33,444 nucleotides of DNA from Spirochaetales bacterium (GTDB taxonomy: Bacteria; Spirochaetota; Spirochaetia; SZUA-6; RPPD01), in assembly GCA_016934415.1 (NCBI GenBank), contig JAFGSW010000037.1, forward strand, positions 1 through 33,444, given 5' to 3'. How positions within the stretch are numbered: the stretch's first letter is position 1; every line of letters starts with the position of its first letter. The notes beneath the pieces are model-generated. The model worked only from the letters and a program-made list of their open reading frames with translations, was not told the DNA's origin and did not search any database. Positions 7,035 through 14,438 of the stretch are shown here, piece after piece. A program made the translations under genes and the position numbers.

Positions 7035-9746
7035 ATGAAAAAAAGAAATAAGTCGCGGTCCGCCCCCATTTTTTCGCGTTACAAGGCCATACTCGAAGCC
7101 ATACCCGACATTATCATGGAAGTGGACGAACACAGGGTCTACACCTGGGCCAATCGGGCCGGTCTGAACTTCTTCGGAGACGACGTGATCGGCCGGGAGG
7201 CGGCCGACTTCTTTATAGGCGAACAGAAGACGTACGAAAAAGTACAGCCCCTGTTTAGTGGAAACGAGGACGTCATCTACCTCGAGAGTTGGCAGCGCCG
7301 CCGCGACGGGGCCGTGCGCCTCCTCGCCTGGTGGTGCAAGGTGCTCAAGGACAAGGCGGGGAAAATGACCGGAGCGCTCTCGTCGGCTCGCGACATCACC
7401 GATGAGCGGCGGGCTCAGGAACTCGTCCGGGAATCCGAGGCGCGCTTCCGGGCCATATTCGATAACGGCGGCGAGGGCATCATCCTGGCGGATGAAAATA
7501 TGAAATTAGTCATGGTGAACAAAACGATCTGCGCCATGCTCGGCTATTCGTGCGACGAGCTCAGCGGCCTGTCGGTCGCGGACATCCATCCGCCGGAAAT
7601 GAAAGATGAAGTCGCGCTGAAATTCCGTTCCCTGCTGCGGGGGGACGTCAAAGTGGCGACCGACCTGCACGTCCGGCGCAAGGACGGAACGGTGTTTTGT
7701 GTCGACATACACGCCTCGCCCTTCCTCCTCAAAGACGTCCGCTACCTGGCCGGTTTTTTCCTCGACGTCTCCGATCGACACCGCATGATCGAAGCCCTGA
7801 AAGAAAGCGAAGCCCATTTCCGCGCCGTCGTCGAAGCCACGCCGCGAGGCATGCACTTCTACCGGGTGGATGAGACGGGCGAGGCCGTTTTCGCCGGCTA
7901 TAACCCGGCGGCGGACAGGATTCTCGGCATCGACCACCGGCCGCTCGTCGGTAAAACCATCACCGCCGCATTTCCTTCTTTAGCCGGAACCGGAATACCG
8001 GAACGCTACGCGGAGATCGCCCGGCGCGGAGGGGTGTGGCACGACGAACAGGTCGAGTATCGGGACGAACGGATCGCCGGCGCCTATGACGTCCACGCGT
8101 TCCGGATCAGGCCCGGCTACATGGCCGCGAGCTTCGCGGACATCACGGAGCGCTTACGGCTCGATGCGGACCTGAAAACGCAGCGCGAACTCACCGAGCG
8201 CATCATGGCGACGAGCCCGGTGTGCATCGTCACCGTCGACCGCGACGGCCGGATCACCTTCGCCAACGATGCGGCTGAGAAACTGTTCGGCTTGAGCAAG
8301 TCGGAAATCGTTTCCCGCCGCTTCAATGACCCCGCCTGGAAGATCACGGATATGGAGGGCCGTCCCATCCCCGCGGAGAGGCTTCCCTTCAGGCTCGTGC
8401 TCGATACCGGCTCGCCGGTGACGGCCTTTCAGCACGCCCTTGAAGGACCGGACGGCACGCGGGTGTTCCTTTCCATCAGCGGCTCGCCGCTTTATGACGC
8501 CGAAGGGGACATTTCGGGCGTCGTCTTCGCCATCGACGACGTCACCGCCCGGATCACGGCTGAGGCCGTCCGCCGCGGGTTGGAGGAACAGGTCCTGCAG
8601 GCGCAGAAGATGGAATCCATCGGACGCCTCGCGGGCGGCGTGGCACACGATCTCAACAACCTCCTCACCCCCATCATCGGATACGCCGATTACTGCCTCA
8701 CCGCGAAAACCCGGGAAGCAAACGAGCTCGAGCAGATATTCAAGGGGATACTCGACGCCGCGGACCGCGCCAAGACGCTCACCCAGCAGCTCCTCGCCTT
8801 CAGCCGAAAACAGCCGCTCGCCATGAGCGTCCTCAACCTGAACGACGTGATCACATCGATCCTGTCGCTCCTCAAGCGGACGCTCCGGGAGGACATCCGA
8901 GTGCGGACCGCCCTCGATCCCGAACTCTCTAACATAAGGGCGGACCGCTCGCAGATCGACCAGATCATTCTCAACCTCGCCGCCAACGCCCAGGACGCCC
9001 TGACCGCGGGCGGTGAAATCGCCGTCGCCACCTTCAATGCCGTCCTCGAAGAAGCGGCTCCGGCCTTTCCGGCGGCGCTCGCCTTCTCCTCGAATGCGCT
9101 CCCGCCCGGAGCATACGCCGTCCTCTCTCTCGCGGACGACGGCGAGGGGATGAACCAAGAAACGATGCGGCATATTTTCGAGCCTTTCTTCACGACGAAG
9201 GAGAAGGGAGTGGGGGTCGGCTTGGGACTGGCGACCGTATACGGAATCGTCACCCAGCACGGCGGGCAGATCCGCGTCGCGAGCGAACCGGGCCGGGGCA
9301 CGACGTTCGCCGTGTTTTTTCCCGCCGTGCAGGCGGGGGCGGAATCGGCGCCGGTTCCGACCGCGCAGCAGGCCGCTCTTTCGTCGGGACGGATTCTGCT
9401 CGTAGAGGACAATGAGGACGTCCGTGTTATGACGGAAAAAATCCTCTCCTCCCTCGGTTTCGACGTGGTGCCGGCCGCGGACGGCCGGCGCGCGCTCGAG
9501 CTCGCCTCCCGGTGCGGGGATATCGCCCTCGTCGTTACGGACGTCATCATGCCGGACATGAACGGCGTGTCGCTCGTCGAAACGATCAAACGCGACCGTC
9601 CGGGGATCAAGGCGCTCTTCATGTCAGGATACGCCGACGACATCATCGCCTCCCGCGGGCTGAATCGGCAGGATGCGCCGCTCCTCATGAAACCGTTCAC
9701 GGTCCGCCAGCTGAAGGACAAGATCGCCCAGGTGCTGGGATCGTAA
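7035..9746 (+). CDS. Soluble hybrid sensor histidine kinase (4x PAS, HisKA, HATPase, receiver)
   Basis: A 903-residue protein with no membrane segment, so it acts in the cytoplasm. Domain order: PAS at about 10-125, 130-250, 255-370 and 380-510; a HisKA dimerisation helix with phospho-acceptor His538 in GGVAHDLNN; an HATPase domain with N-box (LNLAANAQDA) and glycine boxes (DDGEGM, GVGLGLATVYGI); and a C-terminal receiver with phospho-acceptor Asp836 in VTDVIMPDMNG. The ligands of the PAS domains are unknown and no cofactor cysteine or histidine stands out. The frame is open back to 6933, but that part translates AT-rich intergenic DNA; the ATG at 7035 just before PAS1 fits better. No separate response regulator or output gene lies next to it, so the receiver probably feeds a phosphorelay elsewhere. 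A possible terminator follows at 9789. Confidence 0.92.
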   Translation: MKKRNKSRSAPIFSRYKAILEAIPDIIMEVDEHRVYTWANRAGLNFFGDDVIGREAADFFIGEQKTYEKVQPLFSGNEDVIYLESWQRRRDGAVRLLAWWCKVLKDKAGKMTGALSSARDITDERRAQELVRESEARFRAIFDNGGEGIILADENMKLVMVNKTICAMLGYSCDELSGLSVADIHPPEMKDEVALKFRSLLRGDVKVATDLHVRRKDGTVFCVDIHASPFLLKDVRYLAGFFLDVSDRHRMIEALKESEAHFRAVVEATPRGMHFYRVDETGEAVFAGYNPAADRILGIDHRPLVGKTITAAFPSLAGTGIPERYAEIARRGGVWHDEQVEYRDERIAGAYDVHAFRIRPGYMAASFADITERLRLDADLKTQRELTERIMATSPVCIVTVDRDGRITFANDAAEKLFGLSKSEIVSRRFNDPAWKITDMEGRPIPAERLPFRLVLDTGSPVTAFQHALEGPDGTRVFLSISGSPLYDAEGDISGVVFAIDDVTARITAEAVRRGLEEQVLQAQKMESIGRLAGGVAHDLNNLLTPIIGYADYCLTAKTREANELEQIFKGILDAADRAKTLTQQLLAFSRKQPLAMSVLNLNDVITSILSLLKRTLREDIRVRTALDPELSNIRADRSQIDQIILNLAANAQDALTAGGEIAVATFNAVLEEAAPAFPAALAFSSNALPPGAYAVLSLADDGEGMNQETMRHIFEPFFTTKEKGVGVGLGLATVYGIVTQHGGQIRVASEPGRGTTFAVFFPAVQAGAESAPVPTAQQAALSSGRILLVEDNEDVRVMTEKILSSLGFDVVPAADGRRALELASRCGDIALVVTDVIMPDMNGVSLVETIKRDRPGIKALFMSGYADDIIASRGLNRQDAPLLMKPFTVRQLKDKIAQVLGS

Positions 9747-9788
9747 AGTCACGGAGTCGCGGTTCACGGCGCGGGATGTAATGTCGCT

Positions 9789-9818
9789 GCGCCCTTCGGA
9801 TGCCGGGCGCTTCCTTGT
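9789..9818 (+). terminator. Possible terminator of the kinase gene
   Basis: GCGCCC (9789-9794) pairs with GGGCGC (9805-9810) around a 10-base loop, followed by a T-rich TTCCTTGT. Spacing and strength are modest. Confidence 0.4.
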
Positions 9819-9879
9819 TACCGCCCGCAGCTACCGGCCTCGGGCGAATCGACGGAAAGCGTATAATATGCGAAATGAA

Positions 9880-9909
9880 TTGGCAAAATATCGGTGGATT
9901 GGATATACT
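9880..9909 (+). promoter_or_regulatory. Candidate promoter of the SH3b-M48-cyclase operon
   Basis: TTGGCA (9880-9885), an 18-base spacer, TATACT (9904-9909). A consensus TATAAT at 9862-9867 may be a second -10 box without a clear -35. The start codon at 9978 lies about 60 bases beyond the predicted transcript start, leaving room for the hairpin at 9926-9957. Confidence 0.45.
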
Positions 9910-9925
9910 TGAAACAGCCGGTTAA

Positions 9926-9957
9926 CCGCGAACCTTCTACTCCCGGAAGGTTCGCGG
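9926..9957 (+). repeat. 12-bp perfect hairpin in the 5' leader
   Basis: CCGCGAACCTTC (9926-9937) pairs exactly with GAAGGTTCGCGG (9946-9957); the loop is 8 bases. It ends a few bases before the GGAAAGG ribosome binding site of the SH3b gene and has no T-tract. Confidence 0.75.
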
Positions 9958-9977
9958 GGCGGCGGAAAGGATTGGCT

Positions 9978-10472
9978 ATGAAGCGCAAGTGGCTTTGGAT
10001 CGGATTCATCCTTCTCTTCGGCCTTATCCTCATTTCGGCCGGAGGAGGCGCCAGATTACGCGTCATGGTACGCGCCGCCCAGATACGATCAAAACCTTCA
10101 TATCTGGGAAGCATAGTGGCGCGACTGCAGTATGAAGACATTGTCGTCCAGGCCTCGGATCCTCAGAAGGGCTGGATTAAGGTAACACTCGAGTCGGGGA
10201 AAAGTCCGGGGTGGATCAACATGTCCTCCCTGATTGAGTACAAGGAAGACATGAAGGCAAGCGGCGCGAACGTCGGGGAGACCGCTTCGAGCGGCAACAT
10301 CCAGGCGGCGGGCAAGGGCTTCACCAAGGAAATCGAAGCCGAATATAAATCCGAGCAGCACCTCGACTATGCCTGGGTGGACCGAATGGAGAAGTACAGC
10401 GTGACGGCCCAGCAGGCGGCGGCGTTCATGGACGCGGGCGGCCTCATCGATACGTTGGGAGGTGCGGAATGA
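9978..10472 (+). CDS. Membrane-anchored bacterial SH3-domain protein
   Basis: A 164-residue protein. A basic N-terminus and a hydrophobic segment (about 5-23) form a signal anchor. A bacterial SH3 (SH3b) domain follows at about 27-86, with the typical RSKPSYLGSIVARL and GWIKV...PGWI elements. The last 80 residues are polar and helical, rich in Ala/Glu/Lys, with no recognised family. SH3b domains in the periplasm commonly bind peptidoglycan or peptides. The ATG at 9978 has GGAAAGG upstream; the frame is open earlier but covers the leader hairpin. The stop overlaps the next start (ATGA), so it is translationally coupled to the M48 protease. Confidence 0.72.
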   Translation: MKRKWLWIGFILLFGLILISAGGGARLRVMVRAAQIRSKPSYLGSIVARLQYEDIVVQASDPQKGWIKVTLESGKSPGWINMSSLIEYKEDMKASGANVGETASSGNIQAAGKGFTKEIEAEYKSEQHLDYAWVDRMEKYSVTAQQAAAFMDAGGLIDTLGGAE

Positions 10473-11344
10473 AAAAGATATTCATCGCCTTCGGGCTGAC
10501 GGGTTTCATCGCTCTCGCGCTCTCCGGCTGTATGATTCTGGGGGAGTTCGTTCACATGCCCGACGTATACGATGTCTTCCAATTCGCCATAACACTGAAC
10601 GATATCCAGAAAGAATTGAATGATTTCACCCCGGAAAACAAATACTACCTGGGGCGAGCCGTGACCGCCACGGTTTTCACGAAATATAAGCCGTACCAAA
10701 ATTCGAAAGCCAATAAATACCTGAACCTCCTCGGCACGAGTCTGGCCTACTGCTCGAACAAACCCGAGACGTTCAACGGCTACCATTTCCAGATCCTCGA
10801 TTCAATGGACATCAATGCCTACGGAGCGCCCGGGGGATTCGTGGTCGTCACCAAGGGACTCCTCCTCTGCGCGCGCAGCGAGGACGAGGTCGCCGCCATC
10901 CTCGCCCACGAGATCGGACACATCGCCCTGGACCACGGGATGCAGGCCGTCCAGCAGTCCAAGCAATCCGCGGCCCTCGCCAAATTGGGGGCGAGCATGG
11001 TGAATTCTGACATCAAGGAAGTGGTCGGCCTCTTCGGAGGATCGATCGAGGAAATGATGAACACCGCCTTCGTCGCGGGCTACTCCCGGGACCAGGAGAA
11101 GGAGGCCGATCACGAGGCCGTCGTCATCCTCAAGCGCGCGGGCTACGATCCCATGGCGCTCGTCCGGGTGCTCGAAACCATGAAGACGAAACTCAAGCCT
11201 GAGGGACTCGATTTCGCGAAGACGCATCCCGACCCGGACGACCGGATCAGGGACGTGAAGAACTTCATCGGCAATTACGAGGAGCCCCCCGCGCCCCCGT
11301 CCGCCCGCGTCACCCGCTTCCGGGTGGAGCTGTCCCTTCGCTGA
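10469..11344 (+). CDS. M48-family metalloprotease lipoprotein
   Basis: A 291-residue zinc metallopeptidase. The N-terminal signal ends in the lipobox LSGC, so the mature protein should be lipid-anchored in the cell envelope. The catalytic motif is HEIGH (His147, Glu148, His151) and the third zinc ligand is Glu212 in EKEADHEAV, as in the BepA/LoiP/Oma1-type M48 family. These proteases act in outer-membrane protein quality control and envelope stress. There is no C-terminal TPR region as in BepA, so it is closer to the short YggG/LoiP form. The start overlaps the SH3b gene by 4 bases, and the CHASE2 cyclase begins 7 bases after the stop. Confidence 0.88.
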   Translation: MKKIFIAFGLTGFIALALSGCMILGEFVHMPDVYDVFQFAITLNDIQKELNDFTPENKYYLGRAVTATVFTKYKPYQNSKANKYLNLLGTSLAYCSNKPETFNGYHFQILDSMDINAYGAPGGFVVVTKGLLLCARSEDEVAAILAHEIGHIALDHGMQAVQQSKQSAALAKLGASMVNSDIKEVVGLFGGSIEEMMNTAFVAGYSRDQEKEADHEAVVILKRAGYDPMALVRVLETMKTKLKPEGLDFAKTHPDPDDRIRDVKNFIGNYEEPPAPPSARVTRFRVELSLR

Positions 11345-11351
11345 GCAGCGT

Positions 11352-13505
11352 ATGGCCGTAACGATTTCACCTCCGCTTCGCCGCTTTCTGCAGGGTCTTG
11401 CCGTCGGATTAGGCGGCGCGGCCCTCTCCCTGCTCATGAGCGCTTCGGGCGCGCTCGACCTCTTTGAGTACAAGACCTGGGATCTGCGCCAGCAAGTATC
11501 CGCCCGGCCTTCGGAGGCGTCCGGCCGGATCGTCCTCATCCTCATCGACCAGGACAGCCTGGACTGGGGAAAAGAGCAGATGGGGTGGTCCTATCCCTGG
11601 CCCCGGGAAACCCAGGCGGTGATTACGGATTTCTGCAAGCGGGCCGGCGCAAAATCCCTGAGTTTTGACGTCATCTATTCGGAGCCTTCTTTTTACGGCG
11701 TATCAGACGACGAGGCGTTCCGTCGGTCGCTCACCGAAAACGGTCGGGTGATTGGCACGCTTGCGCTCGGTACCGAAAATGCCACCGCGAAACAATGGCC
11801 GGCCGTTCTTTCGGACCCGGGTCTTTCGATCGCAGGCCTGGATGAATGGCGGTCGGCCGTTCGGCCCACAATGCTCGATTTTCCCCTGGCAACCTTTCCC
11901 GCATCCGACCTGGCCCCGGGATTCAATCGACTCGCCAACACCAACCTGCACCAAGATTCCGACGGCGTATACCGCCGCGTCAGCTTGTTCAACACTTTTT
12001 CGGGACACGTCGTGCCCCTCCACGCGCTCGCCGCCTACCTGGCGGGTAATCCCGGAGCGCACTCGCTCTCGATCAAGCCCGGAGAGCTCACTGTCGACGG
12101 CACCGTCGTTCCCATCGATGATGAAGGCCGGGCCATTCTCCGTTTCCGGGGACCGGACGGCACTTACAAGGCCTACGGGGCGGACGCCATCATTGAAAGC
12201 GAACTTCGGATCAGGGAGGGGGAGAAGCCGATCGTCGATCCTCCCACCCTGAAGGACAAACACGTCTTTTTCGGCCACTCGGCGATGGGACTCTTCGACT
12301 TGAAACCTTCTCCCACCGACGGCCAATATCCCGGCGTCGAGCTGCACGTCACCCAACTCGACAACCTCCTCTCAGGCGACTTCATGCGGCCGTTCCCGCT
12401 TTGGGCGCAGGCTCTCCTCCTCGCCCTCGTCTGCTGCGCGGCCGCGATTATCGTCTCCGCCGTGTCCAAGGCCTGGCGGAGCGCCATCGCCTACCTCGGC
12501 TTTCTCCCTTTGGTGCCGGCTCTCGGATTCGCCGCCTTCCCGCTCGGTTTTTGGCTTCCCATCGTACCGGGCATGGTCGGCATCGCCGTCTCGCTCGTCG
12601 GCGCGAGCCTGGTGAGCTTCGCCACCGAGGGGCGGCAAAAGCGTTACCTTAAAAGCGCCTTCAGGCAGTATTTGAGCCCGGTGGTCATTGAGCAGCTCAT
12701 CGCCCATCCGGAGAGCCTCAAGCTCGGCGGCGAGAAGCGGGAGCTTTCGATCTATTTCTCCGACCTGCAGGGCTTTACCAGCCTCTCGGAGATGCTCACG
12801 CCCGAGGAGCTCACCGGCGTTCTCAACGATTACCTGTCGGCCATGACCGACATCATCCAGGACGAGGGCGGCACCATCGACAAGTACGAGGGAGACGCCA
12901 TCATCGCCTTCTGGAACGCGCCGATTGAGTTTGCCGACCACGCCGTGCGGGCCGTGCGCGCCGCCCTGCGCTGCCAGGCCGAGCTTACCCGCCTGCGTCC
13001 TATTTTCCGCGAGCGGGTGAAGAAGGACCTCTTCATGCGCATCGGCGTCAACTCCGGACCGGCGGTGGTGGGCAACATGGGCTCTCGGACCAGGTTCGAT
13101 TACACCATGCTCGGAGACGCGGTCAACCTCGCCTCGCGCCTGGAAGGCACCAACAAGCAGTTTGGAACGTACACGATGATTTCCGGCGCCACCCTCGCCC
13201 TGACGGCCGGCGCCTTTCCCGCGCGCGAGCTTTCGCGCGTCGCGGTTATGGGCCGCGCCGAGCCGGTGACGGTCCATGAGCCGATGCTCCACGATGAATA
13301 CGCGTCAAGAAAAGACGCTCTCGCGGCGTTCGACCGCGGGCTGCGGGCCTACTATGCGGGAAAATTCGGGGAGTCGTCGAAGATTTTCGAGTCGATCGCC
13401 GGGCAGGATCCCGCCGCCAAGGCCTACCTGGCCCGCTGTCGCGAGCTGGCCGACCATCCGCCCGCCGGGGCCTGGACCGGCGTGTGGGTGATGACCACGA
13501 AATAA
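11352..13505 (+). CDS. CHASE2-domain class III adenylate cyclase
   Basis: A 717-residue membrane protein. An N-terminal membrane helix (about 12-32) is followed by an extracytoplasmic CHASE2 sensor (about 35-330), three hydrophobic helices (about 345-430) and a class III cyclase domain (about 455-640). Metal-binding aspartates are Asp471 (YFSDLQGF) and Asp515 (KYEGDAII). Lys511 and the later GDAVNLASRL motif are the adenine-selecting residues, so cAMP is the predicted product. The C-terminal 80 residues look like one or two TPR-like helices (FDRGLRAYYAGKFGES). It is the third gene of the SH3b-M48 operon, which suggests that an envelope signal is coupled to cAMP. A shared intrinsic terminator follows at 13536. 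Confidence 0.92.
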   Translation: MAVTISPPLRRFLQGLAVGLGGAALSLLMSASGALDLFEYKTWDLRQQVSARPSEASGRIVLILIDQDSLDWGKEQMGWSYPWPRETQAVITDFCKRAGAKSLSFDVIYSEPSFYGVSDDEAFRRSLTENGRVIGTLALGTENATAKQWPAVLSDPGLSIAGLDEWRSAVRPTMLDFPLATFPASDLAPGFNRLANTNLHQDSDGVYRRVSLFNTFSGHVVPLHALAAYLAGNPGAHSLSIKPGELTVDGTVVPIDDEGRAILRFRGPDGTYKAYGADAIIESELRIREGEKPIVDPPTLKDKHVFFGHSAMGLFDLKPSPTDGQYPGVELHVTQLDNLLSGDFMRPFPLWAQALLLALVCCAAAIIVSAVSKAWRSAIAYLGFLPLVPALGFAAFPLGFWLPIVPGMVGIAVSLVGASLVSFATEGRQKRYLKSAFRQYLSPVVIEQLIAHPESLKLGGEKRELSIYFSDLQGFTSLSEMLTPEELTGVLNDYLSAMTDIIQDEGGTIDKYEGDAIIAFWNAPIEFADHAVRAVRAALRCQAELTRLRPIFRERVKKDLFMRIGVNSGPAVVGNMGSRTRFDYTMLGDAVNLASRLEGTNKQFGTYTMISGATLALTAGAFPARELSRVAVMGRAEPVTVHEPMLHDEYASRKDALAAFDRGLRAYYAGKFGESSKIFESIAGQDPAAKAYLARCRELADHPPAGAWTGVWVMTTK

Positions 13506-13535
13506 ACAGTCACCACCGAAAGTGTGGTTTTAAAA

Positions 13536-13564
13536 AAGAGGCTGTTCTTTCGGGACAGCCTCTT
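13536..13564 (-). terminator. Intrinsic terminator between convergent genes
   Basis: AAGAGGCTGTTC (13536-13547) pairs with GGACAGCCTCTT (13553-13564) with one G-T wobble and a 5-base loop. On the minus strand the stem is followed by a run of six T residues, which is optimal for the lipoprotein gene ending at 13605. It probably also serves the cyclase on the plus strand, less efficiently. Confidence 0.8.
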
Positions 13565-13604
13565 GATCCGAATTAACGACGAAAGCGCCGGAGCGCCTCG
13601 GGAA

Positions 13605-13958
13605 TCACTGATTATCGTCTATTTTTATATTGGCCGTCAGCTCGGCGGTCAACTTCGCCAGTTCCGCTGCTTTATCGGCTACCTTGGTGAGATAGCCGGC
13701 CGCCTGAAGCGGATTTTTCTTCGTGAATTCCGTTATTTCGTTGTCGAGTTGATCCATCTCGACCTTGTTCGCTTCCTGGTAGTCGTTCAAGGCCTTGAAT
13801 GCCTTGTCGGGATCCGACTTGTTGTCGCGGAGTATTTTGATCATGGCGTCATAGTGCGCGAACATCCTGTCCACGGAGGCATTGCCGCCGCCGCACGCGG
13901 CCAGCAGCAGCGATACGGCCGCCAGAACCAGGCACCATACGGAGATTTTTTTGAACAT
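13605..13958 (-). CDS. Small helical lipoprotein, unknown function
   Basis: 117 residues. A basic start (MFKK), a hydrophobic stretch and the lipobox LLAAC with Cys22 followed by GGG form a clear lipoprotein signal. The mature part is about 95 residues, mostly charged, predicted alpha-helical and possibly coiled-coil, ending in alternating Ala/Leu/Glu. No conserved family was recognised. The frame is open further upstream, but the ATG at 13958 is preceded by a GAGGAGGA ribosome binding site and begins the signal peptide, so it was chosen. The gene stands alone between a terminator and a hairpin-rich gap and converges with the CHASE2 cyclase. Confidence 0.75.
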   Translation of the reverse strand: MFKKISVWCLVLAAVSLLLAACGGGNASVDRMFAHYDAMIKILRDNKSDPDKAFKALNDYQEANKVEMDQLDNEITEFTKKNPLQAAGYLTKVADKAAELAKLTAELTANIKIDDNQ

Positions 13959-14096
13959 GGAAGATTCCTCCTCTTTTTCACGCCGGACGGAGCGATTGCC
14001 AACGGCTCCCCGGTCGAACGCGATTCCTCGCCGCACAGGCGACGAGATTTTATTCCCGCAAAGCGACGCTTTGTCGGGTATTTCCGATCATAATTC

Positions 14097-14136
14097 TTTG
14101 TCATATCGAGATTTATAAAAGTCTCGGTATGACAAA
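14097..14136. repeat. 15-bp inverted repeat with AT-rich loop
   Basis: TTTGTCATATCGAGA (14097-14111) pairs with TCTCGGTATGACAAA (14122-14136) with one mismatch that can wobble; the loop is 10 bases. It lies about 140 bases upstream of the lipoprotein start and could be an operator or a leader structure. Confidence 0.7.
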
Positions 14137-14224
14137 AGCAATATTATTGAGAAAAAAAAACGAGTCTGATCCCGGTTTTCCGGCTAATGGAGAAGTATAA
14201 CGAAAAACGGATGAAAAGCAAACT

Positions 14225-14249
14225 GCAGTACGCTCGGCGAGCGTACTGC
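14225..14249. repeat. Perfect 11-bp hairpin, 3-base loop
   Basis: GCAGTACGCTC (14225-14235) pairs exactly with GAGCGTACTGC (14239-14249); the loop is GGC. No T-tract follows on the plus strand. It sits 24 bases before the possible small ORF at 14274. Confidence 0.75.
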
Positions 14250-14273
14250 TGAATTCAATACGACAAACGCTAT

Positions 14274-14414
14274 ATGAGTCTCACTCGCCAACGGCAGTTG
14301 AAAAAGCGGCTCGTCGAGCGGACCCGGCGTCAGTCGGCTGAAATGGAAGACTCACTGAGTGACACCGGCTCATACACGGTGCCTCAGGCGCCATCGTCGA
14401 GGCTTGTCAATTGA
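14274..14414 (+). CDS. Possible small basic ORF, unsupported
   Basis: An ATG-to-TGA frame of 46 codons beginning MSLTRQRQLKKRLVERTRRQ, with a basic first half and a Ser/Pro-rich second half. Codon choice is compatible with the genome. There is no ribosome binding site or promoter, and it may be non-coding. It is listed because it occupies an otherwise empty region. Confidence 0.18.
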   Translation: MSLTRQRQLKKRLVERTRRQSAEMEDSLSDTGSYTVPQAPSSRLVN

Positions 14415-14438
14415 AGCGGCAGCTTTTATTGCAGCGCT

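Larger units (their letters stand above)
13959..14438. other. 480-base gene-poor region rich in hairpins
   Basis: Located upstream of the small lipoprotein and downstream of the DUF362 gene (both minus strand). It contains an AT-rich 15-bp inverted repeat (14097-14136), a perfect 11-bp hairpin (14225-14249) and a possible 46-codon plus-strand ORF (14274-14414). No RNA family or mobile element was recognised. Confidence 0.6.
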
